From assembly GCF_043290135.1 (NCBI RefSeq), contig NC_134710.1, forward strand, positions 201,370,692 through 201,434,691: a stretch of 64,000 nucleotides of DNA. Direction: 5' to 3'. This document shows positions 1-12,986 of the stretch, one piece after another. The notes under the pieces were generated by a model that saw nothing but the letters and a program-made list of their open reading frames with translations, searched no databases and was not told the DNA's origin. This DNA comes from Rhipicephalus microplus (Eukaryota; Arthropoda; Arachnida; Ixodida; Ixodidae). Position 1 is the stretch's first letter, and each line of letters opens with the position of its first letter. The translations under genes and the position numbers were made by a program.

Positions 1-3000
1 ATATCTTTTTTTTCGTCTTCTTCCGGCTGTTAAAAAAGTATGAAAGTGAAAGTTTCTTTGACGAAGTGCATGTTAAGTTCCTCGGCTGCAAATGCTTTGC
101 AAGGGGCTTTTCGGGGTGTGTGAAAGGCAGCATATGACTCTCAGAAGCCCATGCACACTTTTGGAGGCCGTTAAATTCGCGCGCTTTCTTCTTATTATTC
201 ATATCAGCAGCCGCTGCTTGCGCAATCGACGTCCACGCAGCTATATCTGAGCGGCGACAGGACCACTCGAACCACGCACATGTCGCATTTGTTGCGGCCC
301 GCGTTTATTTCTTTGGTGGCGCGCGCACTTTTCCAACACCTGTCGAGACTCGTGGCTTCGCAGCCGCACTGTGGGGTGCGTGTGCTCTATCTACTTACCC
401 TCATTCGTGTCTCTTTCTCGATTAGCGTTGTGTCGTATTTCCCGGTAGGTCGCCATCTCTCTACCCGGCGGCCGTCGCGGGCGTCGCGGGGGGCTCTTGG
501 CAACGAATAGAGCGGCGGCAGCAGCTCTCAGTAGACTCCCGATATCGAAGCTGCGATCTTGGCTGATTCGCTTTCAGCGCTTTTTAGTTTGTCTGGCTCT
601 ACCTGATGTATTTTTTGTCTTGTTTTTTTCCTCGTCGACCGCATCGGCAAAAGCTGAGCCTGCTGCCGCGGGAACAAGGTCGCCTCCAGGCGCGCGTCCG
701 GGCGCGCGCCATCCAAACAGGCTTCTGCGCGCCGCGCTAACGCCAGGTGCAAAGACGCAGAAATTCCCCCCCTCCACTCCGCCTAGGCCTCATCCCATCC
801 CTTGCAACGGCCTCTCTGTCTTGTACGGGCGGACGTTCTGCGAATGCGTTTCTTGTGGCCCTTTCTTGGCTTGGCTCGCTGTTTTTATATTGATCACGCT
901 CGGCTATTTCCTTCGTGTCGCCTCACAGACGGCGGCGTATGTCGCGAGCTTGCTTTCTTCTGTTTTTTTTCTCCCTCTCTCTCGTCTTTTTTTTTTCTCT
1001 GTTACAACATACCTCTCAACTTATTCATTTCGAGCCACCCCGTGCGTATTTGCCAAACGGGACGGCCTTAGTCGTACGATGGCTTCATTCTCCAAAACCG
1101 CCCTCGGTTTGGGCAATTTTCTGAAGTATGACTGGACCGTGGCATCTCCTCCCTCTCATTCTTAAGGCCGACTGGGTCGATCTTGAGAGGTGAAAGCATT
1201 GACGATTGCGATATTGGAAAACCAGAATGAAATGACTACTTTTGCAGCTTCGTTCTTTTTTATTTAGCGCTTGGCGTAGTGGAAACCTGTCCCACTCCTA
1301 CCTGTGTGCGGCAAGCAGCTGCGGATGGACCCGCCAGGGTTGGCTGAGCGTGTTGACGTCAGCGACAGATCTAGAATACCGGCTATAGTTGTGTGGCTTT
1401 TATTGCGCTCACTCGCGAAAGGCTGACGTTCTTTTATACGCACAAACGTTACATGCAGTGACTCTTCCTAATGTGCTTCCTAATGTGCTTCGTAGTGTTG
1501 AGAATAAAATGAAGCAAGCAAAGGGAAGTCGAGAAAGAGTTCTGTTGACAGGCATCGAATTGCTCGTGCTTCTGGCTTCCGCTGCGCCTCTTGTTATTGC
1601 CAGTGTGGTTGTGGAGGAAGGTGGGTGGAAGTAGAGAGAGCAGGTTCTGGGTAGGTTGGATTCCTAGTGCGGCTGTTTAATCGAATAAACCAACACCAGA
1701 GTGCTCAAAAATTGTATAATACCACCTCCACTGGCTTCTCCCTCTCTACAAATTAACAGAAATAAGTGAAAAGAAGGGAGCCTCGGTAAACAAAGAACGC
1801 AAAAAAATAAAGGAAAAATAAAGCTTGTCTTTATTGTGATTTTCTTTTGAACGTGCGTTGACCTTCTGGGCTCTCGGACTGCCTTTAGTATTATTACCAT
1901 TCATTTCTTGAGTGCCAGAAGACCGAAGGATATGCAGAGCAGTTGAACAAACGCTATGTCACCGACCTTTCAGTGCCAGTACGCGTCTGCTGACTTTTTC
2001 TCTTGAACCCGGAAAGCACTGGGCCATGCAATTGTGTTCTTTTTTTTTTCGCCTCTGGATTGTACAGTCTTGCCTATGAGATTTATACCGTATGTGTTTT
2101 TGACGATGTACATGACTTATGTTGTACAATTTGTTTATGCGGTTCGTATTCATCGGGTAAGCTATTTAGCTCAGGTGACGATGGAAACGTTATATACGCC
2201 TGACGTTTTCGTTTAAATGGTTACCGACATAAAAACACATAACTTTCCTAAACATACGCTTGACAAGACAGTTGGTATGAATGGCGATTTTGAGACAAAT
2301 ATGGCAGCGAGTAGTCAAGGTTTCAGCTGGACACAGGTACGTTCAGTGAGAGGGTTCGGGCAGGCCGAGGGGGCGTCAAATGAATAGAACAAGTGTTCAA
2401 TACGTAGTTACAAGAAAATGGTGTGCTCCAACGTGCACCACGAAATTTTTAGTGTGCTTCCAAGTTCAATCAACAAATGACGCCAAGTGAGCTCTTGGGC
2501 TATAAGTAGCCTCTGCAAAATGCCTTGTTGACAAGGGCGTCCGCCAGCTGGCGTCTCTTGTATCGACGTCTATTTTGGGGACCTCCCGCCTTCAATCGCC
2601 GCATTAGATGAGCTTCTGAGGCATGTAGCGTGGGATGTTCACAACCCGAAGGCACACATGGACACGGACGCGCAGTAAGGTTAATTCCCTTTCGCGCCCC
2701 GGTGTCTTTGCAGACGAACGCTGTCAAGCATCGATTATTTGCGTCTGGCGTCTGCTTTCACTTATTCACATTTTTTTTTCACGAGGTCAATCGCAACGTG
2801 CTTCACGCATCACACTGGAAGTTGCGTTTCACTTGCGTTTCAAGAACAGAAGCCACACTTGGCTCCATGCACTTTGCCCTTATTGAACTCGAACGAGTTA
2901 TATGAACAGTCGCTTACGTTTGCTTGTAGCTTACTTGGAAGATTCGTGTTTGGTCTAGAGCACCTCAGGCGTGGATAATAACCTCTGTCGCTGAAGGGTT

Positions 3001-3323
3001 AGCTTGATGTTACCACGGAACAGAACTTTTGCGATTGCTGTCTTTTCATACCTCATTCTGCAGATCAGGGTAGTAAACCAGACTGTCTCTGCCTAGCCCC
3101 CTCTCCCTTCCTCTGTCTTATAGGTATGGTGATTAGCTAGACCTAGAGGCCGCTTGTATACGAAAGGCCTTATCGCTTTAAGCGCATAGGGAATTGCATT
3201 TTCTGCCCTTATCACGTACCCCATGCGTTGTAGCCAACACCCAAAGCGCTGTAGCAGACGCTCGCGGAACTGAAACTTAGATGCAGCAGATCATTGGCTA
3301 TCATCGTATACTGTTGTCTTAGA
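1..3323. other. Non-coding DNA with a GC-rich block, no gene recognised
   Basis: The stretch from about 250 to 900 is GC- and CpG-rich and gives open frames on both strands, the longest being 222 codons on the plus strand at 497-1165. Its translation is low-complexity, with runs of Ala, Pro, Phe and Leu, and shows no domain I recognise. From 1200 on the DNA is AT-richer, with pyrimidine runs and no recognisable repeat. The GC-rich block could be a promoter or first-exon region, but nothing in the sequence proves that. Confidence 0.4.
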
Positions 3324-3325
3324 TA

Positions 3326-3824
3326 AAAGGACACTAAAAAAGAACAGGGACTTAGCTTATATTAACAAAATGCACTCTGAGAAAGCTAATGTCATATGTT
3401 TCACTATTATAAGTTCATTATTAGCGGAGAAAATCAATGTTTAAATTTCATTTTTAAATTTCGCACCTAAATTTCCGCGCATGACGACGAAAATTTCAAA
3501 ATGTATTTTTTGAATTTTCGTGTCATTGGCTCCAAGAATTTTTCTGAAACTTCGTATGCTAGGTCTATATGGCGTCCACTGATGACAATGTAGTTCATTT
3601 TTGTCGATTGAAAACTTCGTAGTACCTAGTAGACGCCTTTAAAATGTATAACATCACAGTGTTGGGTGCAGGAGCCTCACGGTGGCGTCTCCAGCCGCAT
3701 TTTTTTTTCGGTGCGTTTTCTCCCCTACCAAGAGCGATGTCGAGGTATGAGTTGTGTTCTCGGCAATGTGAAATTTCACTTTACTAATGCGCGAAAAATA
3801 CTTGTATACTTTTTAGTGTCCTTT
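3326..3824. mobile_element. MITE with 15-bp terminal inverted repeats and TA target duplication
   Basis: The left end at 3326-3340 reads AAAGGACACTAAAAA and the right end at 3810-3824 is its exact reverse complement. Both ends are flanked by TA (3324-3325 and 3825-3826). The 499-bp interior is AT-rich, has no meaningful reading frame, and so must depend on a transposase made elsewhere. A TA duplication fits the Tc1/mariner superfamily, but other TA-targeting groups exist and no transposase is present to decide. Confidence 0.65.
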
Positions 3825-3826
3825 TA

Positions 3827-6532
3827 ACATCTCTGCTTTTCAGCTTTCTCTCGCTCTTTTGCTGTATTGGTTGCATTTACAGGGGTATAGACACAAATTT
3901 AAAATATTTTCGGGTTCTTGCTCTAATTAAAAACACGGGTTTCGAGAACGCTAAAAAGTACTGGGAGAATGCATCACATATATTTTTAGTAGCGCTACCC
4001 TAGGGATTACCTTTTCGGTCTCGATATCCAGGGGCCGGCTTTTCTGTGACGGGTGATAGCAGAGTGAGGAGGGAAAGTGATTCGCTGCGGCTTATCTACC
4101 ATCTGTTTGTCGTACATGTAAACAACAATGAGTGCATTGTCTTCGGGGAGCTCGGCAGCGATTTCTGTGATATAGGCTGCAAGCAGGGCGTACACTATGG
4201 AGTTCACAAACTCAATGTAACTTTGTTGACTCGTTCCCCATTGAGATGTGGGTGGCTTGCTGGTGCTCAGCGAGCAAAGCTTTAAAATCAGAGAAAATAT
4301 TTTACGCATGTTAGTTGACTCCGCTCATCAAGGAAACGAAACATGTCCCTTTTGCCATCTCTCAGAATTTTGTCTGTGCACCTTAAAGTTAGAACAATGT
4401 GTTTCTCGCTTGTCTCTCTTTCTTGTAAGTCGCTATAATAATTTTTAAGTTTGCTGCTCAGCATGAACTTGACAAACTTCTCTCTGATTACTGTAGTACT
4501 GGTACTTTCTCTTTCAGCTTCTTGCATCCATTTCTACGCTGCTTTACAATGGTTCCGTTGTGTACGCGCTTGGGGCATCCTATTTGCCATGCTAACATCA
4601 CCAGCATTTCATTAAAGTATTTCGATCTTCCACTCCCTATTCATTTCACTGCGCCTTCTCGTTCGTCTGCGTCATTCGCGTCTGATATGTTGCCACTGCT
4701 TTAAATAATGATCAATTTTGAGTTACAAGTTCTCAGTAATCGTTCTTTGGTACGTTGCTGGAGAGGTCTTTAGAAAGATTTCAGTGCTGTCTAATGGTGC
4801 TTCCAAGTATTACCTTTAATGCCATGCGCGAGATACGCGAAGGAAAATGTGACTCATTTACTACCTAAGTGCGGAGCTGCCGGAATAGCAGTAGCTACCG
4901 GAATGGATGAGCGCCGTAGTTTACAATTTGCCATGCCCCCTGTTTGATATTTACTTCGCACGTTGTGCCGTTTTAAATGCGGAGCATTATATAGCTGCAC
5001 CTACTCGATATTCCGGCCTCGGCGGCGGCGTCGGCCACCCCACTGCGCATGCTCGCGTCTCGTGCCGCATGCCAACTGTAGCTCCCCTCCCCCTCTTTCG
5101 CCTTGCAAGGCCGACGCAGGTAGCGTCTGCTACTGAATAGCGACTGCTCGCGCTGCACGACCGTTCACTGTAAGCACTGGATCGCATATCAGCGTACCAC
5201 CGCTCGTTGAAGGCAACGCGTCTGCTTCATTCAACAAATAAGGATAATAAAGACGAAATAACAATTAAGCATTCCCAAGCCATACACAATTACGCCACAT
5301 TCACGCGATACGCCCACCACTCCGCGACGCATTTACTCGAGCAACTTACGGTGCATTTTCGCATTAAGTCTAACTGTTGCGTCTATGTTTCTTTGTTTCT
5401 ATAGATTAAGCCAGCGAATTCAGCACTGCATACAGAGCTTCTGATTGTGCGCTTTATAGGTACAGCTGTAATATAGCTTCGTTGAATCGCCCAGAGGGGC
5501 GAATACAACATGTGCGGTCATTATCGGATAGCATATATAAGACACTTATACGAAGGTGATCATAGGACATTGTGATTCGGATAAAACAGGATAGTGATTT
5601 AGGCTAACGCCACGCGCAGGCCTGTGAGGCCGCCAGCAGTCTGAATGCGTCGCGTAGCCGCTACGTGTAGGCGGCTTATCGCTCTCGACTTCTCTCAATG
5701 ATCTCTCGCTTGTGTCGTGGCCACTTGCTGCACTTCAGCTTGTCCGGCGCGAATCCGAAGTGCAGGGCACGTGCACTGTCACATGGGCGCTTTCTTTTCC
5801 TTGCTCCTTTGATTATGTTAATCCCCGCATTGTGTGCGGCTAAACAAGCGGACGCTTTTCTTTTTAGTTCTGATTGATGAGCGCGCCAGGCTGCCTCGGA
5901 ATGAGCCCATTTATTGCCGCTGCGAGTGGATGTACGTGACTTAAAAGCAAGACAAGCTCATGCGGCCGCTTCGTGCTTCCTTTAGTTCAGTGCGCGATGC
6001 TTTCTTGTTAGTTTTCTTTCTGGTGCTTGAAAAAGAGCTACACTAAGGAGCCTCGCGGGGAGACGACGCTTTCTCTAATGACATGGTCTTCTGAAATCTT
6101 ATTGCAAGTATACTTCTTATAGAAGAGTTGATCACCGGCACTATGACGATGTTGTTGTTTATTTAGACATAGCATCTCAAAACGAAGCGGCCGCGCTCAG
6201 AAAAAAATGTTCAGTGTGGGAGTATTAAGAAACCAGCTTTTTCTGTAAGGTTCGTGAAGTCGAGTCTTCTGCTGTTTGCGGAGAGCGTCCTTGGAGCCTG
6301 TGTAATGAGCCCTCTCGAATTGTTTTGCGAAAGACCACTCTTGACATATATCTTTCGGACCCACATGTTTTTTTTTTTCCTTCCCTGCCTTTTCTTCCTC
6401 TTACCCTCCTGTCTGCGTACTCGTTAAATGAAAAGCGCTTGCCACACAGCAAAGTGAAAAAAGAAGGAGAGAGAAAGAAACTGGTGTGCTTTCCCAACAC
6501 ACTTCCCAAAGTTCTTTGGGCAAAGCGCGTTT

Positions 6533-6533
<1 letters not shown>
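3827..6533. other. Unique-looking non-coding DNA, no gene recognised
   Basis: Frames are short (100 codons at most) and none resembles a known protein. Composition is mixed, with a slightly GC-richer patch at about 4990-5160. I see no repeat shared with the rest of the window. Confidence 0.4.

Positions 6534-6571
<38 letters not shown>
6534..6571. repeat. (TAT)n microsatellite
   Basis: About twelve perfect trinucleotide repeats. They encode the artefactual poly-Asn and poly-Ile frames on either strand here. Confidence 0.95.
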
Positions 6572-6572
<1 letters not shown>

Positions 6573-6712
6573 GTTTTGTGACTTTTTTTGAATAGAAATC
6601 TACGACATGAGGCTTGCGTACGTACAAAGCCGCAACGCATGCACATGTGCCGCAATGATATGCTTTGTTATTAATGGGGCCGTGTTCACTTTGTTACCAG
6701 CTCTGTGCGAGA

Positions 6713-6952
6713 CCCGCCGCCGTGGTCTAGTGTTAACGACACTCGACGGCTGACCCGAACGTCGCGAGATCGAATGTCGCTCGTGTAGCTCGCATTTTGA
6801 ATTAAGGCGCAAAATGTTTAAGAGACCCCTGTACTTGGATTTAGGTACACGTTAGATATCCCCAGGTGGTCGAAATTTCCGGAGCCCTCCACTGCGGCCT
6901 CCCTCGTTGTCATATCATGCTTTTAGGTCGATCAGGCCCGACAATCATTATA
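6713..6952 (+). mobile_element. Ruka-like tRNA-derived SINE, old diverged copy
   Basis: It keeps the family order: a tRNA-like head with an A-box remnant (GTGGTCTAGTG), then a body with the block AGGTGGTCGAAATTTCCGGA, and a degenerate end where the usual GGGACGTTAAACCCC is mutated. The B box is damaged, so Pol III activity is unlikely. No target duplication was visible. It is clearly older than the copies at 33.7 and 50.2 kb. Confidence 0.85.
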
Positions 6953-9900
6953 CTTTGTGAAAGACCAGTCGGTTTGTTCTCCGAAAGTGCGATTGTTTTT
7001 ACACTTGCTTATAAAACACCAGTTCATGCACATGATCAGTATACCGTATACGGTGAAGTAGCGCACTGTGGATGGACACAAAGGGGTCCAAACGGTCACG
7101 ACACTCGCTACTATAGGCCAGCTCTCAACCTCATTGAACATCATGCACTTGAGTAGACTTCAACACCGCATGTCGTACTCGCACCGCTTCCGATGAAATT
7201 TTCAGGACATATTAGACCAAAGTGGTGTTCTTCGTACAGGTTATTGCCCGCCATCTTTTCCGAGGTAAAAGCCTATTTTATCTGCTGGAAGTCTTCGTTG
7301 TTGTCTATTGAGCTGATTCGTCTTTGATGCCGGGTATTCGAAAGCATAGTCTCTAAATAAAGAAAAGAATTTGGGAACTGCATGAACTCTGTAAGGAATG
7401 TAAAAAAAAGAAGAGGGAAAAAACTAATTGAAGGATGAGACGAGAAAAGCTCCTAAAAATTGTCGTATAAGCGATTGGCACAAGTTTAAACTTTGTTAGT
7501 GCGGCCGCTCGAATAGCACTCTCTCGTTTTGAACTGGTCTCGCAGCCGGGGTTAATTTCGAAAGAGTGGGGGTTCAAAAAAGTAAGGGAAATACCTGAAG
7601 GCGGTCCCTTCATCAAAAGCAGCTTTTGTAAGCGTCGGTCGGCTGTCAGGCGAAAAAAAAAAGCGCAGTGCTTGAAATCAATGGAAATAAAAATTGCAGA
7701 CGGTCGCGGCGATTGTAATTTGGGTCCGGTGGGGCCAATTTCCCACGTCGAAATTTAGAGGCGTTCGGCCGGAGACAGTTTGTGGTGATTTATATTCCTC
7801 ACTTAGACTTTCAGCAATTGGAGATCTATTTGTGCTCGCTTACTCTTTTTTTCTGTCGCACTTCTTGTCTGTCGGCGCATTTGTAGCCAATATTTTTTTT
7901 CTCTAGATTTCGCTTGAGTATTTTTTCATTGTTATTTTTATTTTCAAATTGGTGAGCTCTGGCTGTCCGTCCCCACCTTCTTCACCTTCCTCTTTTTTTT
8001 TATTAGCTGTCGCGGAGAGAATCCAGCCGTGAGTGGTGAAATGGAATCTCACCAATGAGAAGACACGAAGGGCAACATAATGTTGTTATATCGCCGTCCT
8101 ATTAGCTTCCTATTACCGGCGTCTTTGTTTATATCATCTCTACTATTTCCAGGTCGATGTCATTCTGCTAGCTTCTCCTAGTTAGTTAATCAGAGCACAG
8201 TTTTAAATGAAGGTTATCATTATAAAATGTAATAACTGCGGATTCGGCCGTGCGTCAACCTTTAGTTACTGTTCGCATTAGTGGTGATGATAGACGTCAT
8301 TTCAGCATAACCATCAGCCTAGTTCATTCGAGGTATGGATAATATATCAGCTCTAGCCGCTTTGATTCTTCAGCGCACAGAGAATTGTATACGTTTAAAA
8401 GGAACACAACTTTACATTCTTTATGGCTATCGCCTTGTGAACGCCCGAAGCTCATGAACGGAGTGGCGTGGCGATGCTATAGCAGAAACACGGAATTAAA
8501 GAGCACACAATACGCTGCAAGGATATTTTTGCTCGAATGGAGCAAACGTCTAAGTCAAGACCGATTCTGGAATTTTTTAAATACCCGGTGAATTGGGCAA
8601 CTGTGGGGCTTATGATGGGCATTGTTTGCATAAGCGTGCGCATGGTTCCCCTTCAGGGAGGGGGGGGGGGCGAGTGAAGTTTTGTCGCAGCTCTTCCCCT
8701 TCATATGATGTCTATGTATGGGGCTGATTTCGTGCCCCCCGGTCGCCCCCCTCCCTATAAGGTGAATATATGGGGCTGCAGCCTCGCGTCCTCCCTCTCT
8801 CCCGACAGTTTTGCAGAACAGCTGAATAATGATTGAGTAAGTACACGCGGAGTTTGAAACACGGGCGTGAGGCCTTCTCGCAAGGTTTGTGTATGCCGAG
8901 AAATTAGTGTTGTGTTGCGTGTCTATGGCTGCACGAGTCATTGCTGAAACGAAGACGAAGTAGAAAGCGCAATATTTTGTTTAACATTTAAAGCATTCAC
9001 TCCACTTGCCGTTCTGGGATACACATCTGCCCATTACATCTCTTGGGACGCCCAGCCTCCGTACGTAAACGTTAATTTAGAAATCGGCTGTGCCACCATA
9101 TGCTTGGTAAACGTCTTGCGAGAAAGTTGTCTTTTCATTTACGGCAAGAGTCCAGTTCTTTTGCCAGTCTCAATTAACACGCACGAAAAAATGACCGTCT
9201 CTTCTGATCGTGCTTGCTGGCTGTTCGTCTCGTTTTTCATTATTTTTTTTCTTTTTATTATCACTCCACAATTCCTACCACGCTTATATTCGGTTCTGCC
9301 ACCACAGAACTTGCAATTATTGCTGACAAAAGCGTAAACGGGACAGTCGTAAAATATGAAGATATGGAGTTGTAAACGTTCGTAGGAGCTCGCGAAAATT
9401 CGTGGTAAAGCTGTTAGTGAATCTCTACTCAGCTATATTTTGAAGGGGTCTTCTGTGGACGGCTATTTCAGTAATAATCCTTGACATTGCTTTTTGGCAC
9501 AGTTATTTGGCAGCTTTTAATTCGACTGCATGGTCACGAAAGTGTGAGTATTTTCGACCAAACACGATCTTTCAAAAAGCCAGGTCTCGTGGTTTCATCT
9601 TTGACGCCGCAAAATAACCGCCTTAGTATAACGCTGCACCATGTTTACAGCGTTTCCCTCATAAACCATAAACTTTCCATCGACCGTTCTCTTCGCTTGT
9701 CGTTCGATACGGTCTGCTGCATGCCTCTGAGAGGAGGAGTAATGCGCCCTGTTTTCCGCCCCCCCCCCCCCCCCCGCGTTTCAATCCACGCACACACTCG
9801 TACTGTAAAAATGGAAAGTTATGAGTGGATGTGAGTATATATGACGTGCGATATACTTTCATGTGGCATGATGTAACGCCGACCTTCGCTAGGGCCTATG

Positions 9901-10426
9901 CCAGAAAGCAACGAACCCGAAATACGAGTTTCTGCAGCTCACAAAGACAATGCCGCCCACCAAGTCTCCTGGACCGCTCTTTTCAATTTCAGTAGTATCA
10001 CGTAGATCTCCACTATTGCTCTTTCCGGCCGCATACTTTGTCGTGCTTTTGTGGCTGTCGAGTCGCTGCGGTAGTTCCAGCAACAACCTACCAGGACAGC
10101 ACATGAAAAACCAAACCTTGTTGTGAGGTGTTTATCAAGCGCAGTAGCTCACAGTATGGCATCGCAGAAGTGACGCGCACCTAGTTCATTCACCATCGTG
10201 TCCATTCTATGAAGCCGTCGCTGCAGCTACGGCTTCTACATGGCATTTCCCGTTGTTTAAATACAGTTCTCTGTACGTGGGTGTATAATTCAGCAGTGCT
10301 TGCTCATTCACTCTTGAAATGGTCGGTATTGCTGAGTGTGTCGACGGTGGTGACATGCTTTACTGATATGCTTTACTACATATGCTTTACTACTCTACTG
10401 ATATGCGTACTACATATGATTTACTA
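6953..10426. other. Non-coding DNA, no gene recognised
   Basis: It holds poly-G near 8661-8670, poly-C at about 9761-9775 and several A/T homopolymers. A GC-skewed patch at about 8650-8800 contains short phrases also present near 52.1 kb, but too short to define a repeat. The longest frame is 128 codons on the minus strand at 8555-8941 and has no recognisable domain. Confidence 0.4.
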
Positions 10427-10582
10427 CATGCATGCATGCATGCATACATACATACATACATACATACATACATACATACATACATACATACATACATACA
10501 TACATACATACATACATACATACATACATACATACATACATACATACATACATACATACATACATACATACATACATACATG
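10427..10582. repeat. (CATG)n/(CATA)n microsatellite
   Basis: Four CATG repeats are followed by about 34 near-perfect CATA repeats. They generate artefactual His-Thr-Tyr-Ile and Cys-Met-Tyr-Val frames on the two strands. The flanks carry short ACATATGCTTTACTAC-like repeats on both sides, suggesting local slippage. Confidence 0.95.
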
Positions 10583-10639
10583 ATATGCTTTACTACATGT
10601 GTTTTCAAAATGAAAAACTTGACCTTGATAACCTAAGTG

Positions 10640-11640
10640 GGAAAAAAATTGGCAGATCCCACACACAGTGGGATGCGAAGCTCGAATTAGGTAGGTTGAT
10701 GTGTCACCTTAAAATCAGCACAACGTTACCGGGCGCACGCAAATTATGCCGTACATGACTTCGATGTCATGATTACCATGGTTGCGCTTGGCATTTTTGT
10801 TCGTCGTCCATTCTCGTCGCAGAACACCAAATTTGGTATATCTTAAGCTAGCGAAATGGCTGCGAGCACGCTATGACCGTATGCCATGTAGTCATATTTT
10901 ATATGACACGCATTTCATGGCTCTCATGTTTGCACGTGTCATTCACTTTTGGTATTCGTGTCACGAATACCAAATTTGGTATATGTTAAGCTAGCGAAAC
11001 AGCCACGAGTGCGCTATGAACGTAGCATATAATAATGTTTTACATGACACCCATACCATGATTATCGTGTTTAGAGATGTCATTTACCTTCGTTGTCTAT
11101 CGAAGCCACGTAATACCAAATTTAGTATATGTGAAGCTAGCGTAACGTCTGTGAGCGCATCATGAGCGGGGCATGTAGTCATGTTCTCACATGACACGCA
11201 TATCAAGGTTATTATGTTTGCACCAGTCATACACCTTCGTCATCTATTCACACCACGTAATACCAGATTTGATATATGTGAAGCTAGTGAAACGGCTGTG
11301 AGCGCACCATGAGCGTGGCCTGTAGGCATGAGTGACTTGCATGAATCGCATGCCATGATTTCTTCGCTAGCGTCTGTCACTTATGTTCGCCGTGCAGTCA
11401 TGTCATTCTAGACCAGTTTTGCAATATGCCATGTGAACGAAACCACCGCAAGAGCAGCAAGATCATGGCATGTAAATCATGACATTCATGGCATGCATGT
11501 CATGATTTTCATGTTATGACTAGTCACCTATGCTCTTCATGCAGTCATGTTATGCCTTACGAATTTTGGTGTAGATCTCAATATCGAAACGGCCAGGAGA
11601 GCTAAAAGTCGTAGGCGGCTAGATAGATAAATGGAAAGAT
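10640..11640 (+). repeat. About 1-kb dispersed repeat with four internal ~145-bp monomers (copy A)
   Basis: It begins with AAATTGGCAGATCCCAC and ends in the phrase ACGGCCAGGAGAGCTAAAAG followed by GATA/GGAT repeats. Inside, a motif near ACCAAATTTGGTATAT plus AAGCTAGCGAAA recurs at about 10827, 10967, 11111 and 11258, giving a period of about 141-147 bp. The same architecture with the same number of monomers occurs at 29.26-30.25 kb, so this is a dispersed multi-copy element and not a local tandem expansion. It has no coding capacity and no terminal inverted repeat that I could find. Confidence 0.75.
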
Positions 11641-11797
11641 GGACGGATGGATGGTTGGATGGACAAACGGACGAACGGATGGATGGATGGATGGATGGAT
11701 GGATGGATGGATGGATGGATGGATGGATGGATGGATGGATGGATGGATGGATGAATTGATTGACGGATGGACGGACAGACAGACGGACGGACAGATG
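11620..11797. repeat. GGAT/GACG-rich microsatellite, perfect core 11677-11752
   Basis: About 19 perfect GGAT repeats are flanked by variants (GGAC, GACA, GACG). It sits exactly at the 3' end of the 1-kb dispersed repeat, so it probably grew from that element's tail. The Ile-His-Pro-Ser frames on the minus strand are translations of it. Confidence 0.95.
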
Positions 11798-12752
11798 GGG
11801 TTGCCAATGTCGCTTTGAAATGCTTCGCAATTAAAACTTTCAACCTAACCTAGCTATACGAAAAGTACCGCGAGCGTTCTTGTGATTTGTAAGGGTATCG
11901 GATATCGTCTTCCACATCGGACACGAAACTATCACTACATTGACAGTCGACATCCGTCTATTAATCTCAAACTTTTCTATCCTTGCCGCCTTCCTCATTG
12001 TGTGGTAGGCAATTAGACTCATTCCTGGTTAGACTCCCTGCCTTCTCCCTTTGTTGCTTCCTTCCTTGCTTCCTAGACTTATTCCTGATTAACCTCTTCG
12101 ACTTTCATTCACTAAGCGTGGAGCAACCCAGGGGCTCAGATTGTCGTATGTTGTCGCGTGCTGTCGTCGCATGATATCGCGTGCTGTCGTCGCTTGCCGT
12201 AACGAAGGGACAATCATGCATTAAAATAAAAAAATAAATAGAAGAAGCAAGTGAGAAATAGACAGGGAAAGAAAAGAAAAAATTGAACAAAAATAACAGA
12301 GAGATACAACTAAAGTGGAGAAAAACGACAGCATAACTGCAACAGAAAATATAAAGAAAGTGAGGAGGAAAGAAATAGAAAGCCGAAGGGAACCGAAGAA
12401 GGCTCCGCGCTACCTTCGGGCTTGGAAGCACCAGTGTGAATCTCCCCTAAATATTTTTCCTCTCTCGACTCTGGATGTCCCCACATTACGCACCACTAAA
12501 CTGCTTAACCAACGTGCCGTTGTTTTCGGTAGTGATAAGGTGATAAGCAAGTTTGGACGTTCATCTGTGGTCGTATTGAAGATAAGTTCTCATTCCTGAA
12601 ATGAAAAATCGTGCTCTATGTTTCAACATGAATAGAAAGCTCGAACGTTAAATGACAGTTCTCACTACACCCGATCGTGATGTGACTGACTGCTAAATGG
12701 TGTACATTACGTGCCTATTATTTCACAGTGCGCTCGACCCCCCTCCCTCCAA
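11798..12752. other. Non-coding DNA, no gene recognised
   Basis: It contains a short imperfect duplication of the phrase CGTGCTGTCGTCGC at 12151-12197 and an A-rich stretch at 12220-12380. No protein-like frame was found. Confidence 0.4.
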
Positions 12753-12986
12753 CCGCCACGGTGACCTGTAGTGGCTTAGGCACTTGGCTGCTCACCCGCG
12801 GGTTGCGAGATCGAATCCCAGCCACATTTCCAATGGAATCAAAAATGCTCGCGGCCCGTGTGCTTAGATTTAGATGTTCGTTAAAGAACACCAGATCGAC
12901 GAAATTTCCGGAGCCCTCCACTACAGCGTCTCCCATTATGATAATAGTGTTTTTGGGACGTTAAAGCCCAACAATTATCATTATTA
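12753..12986 (+). mobile_element. Ruka-like tRNA-derived SINE, moderately diverged
   Basis: The tRNA-like head runs from CCGCCACGGTGAC to a B box written GAGATCGAATCCC. The body carries AAATTTCCGGAGCCCTCCAC, and the 3' end carries TTTTTGGGACGTTAAAGCCC. About 15-20 per cent of positions differ from the best copies in this window. No clear target duplication. Confidence 0.88.

Noticed and set aside
497..1165. 222-codon plus frame as a host gene
   Set aside because: Low-complexity GC- and pyrimidine-driven composition, no domain, and no splice or start context that stands out.
8650..8800. Shared GC-skewed patch with 52.1 kb
   Set aside because: Only short phrases such as TGTATGGGGC agree around homopolymer runs. 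Not enough to define a repeat.
10209..10758. His-Thr-Tyr-Ile repeat proteins
   Set aside because: Translation of the (CATA)n microsatellite.
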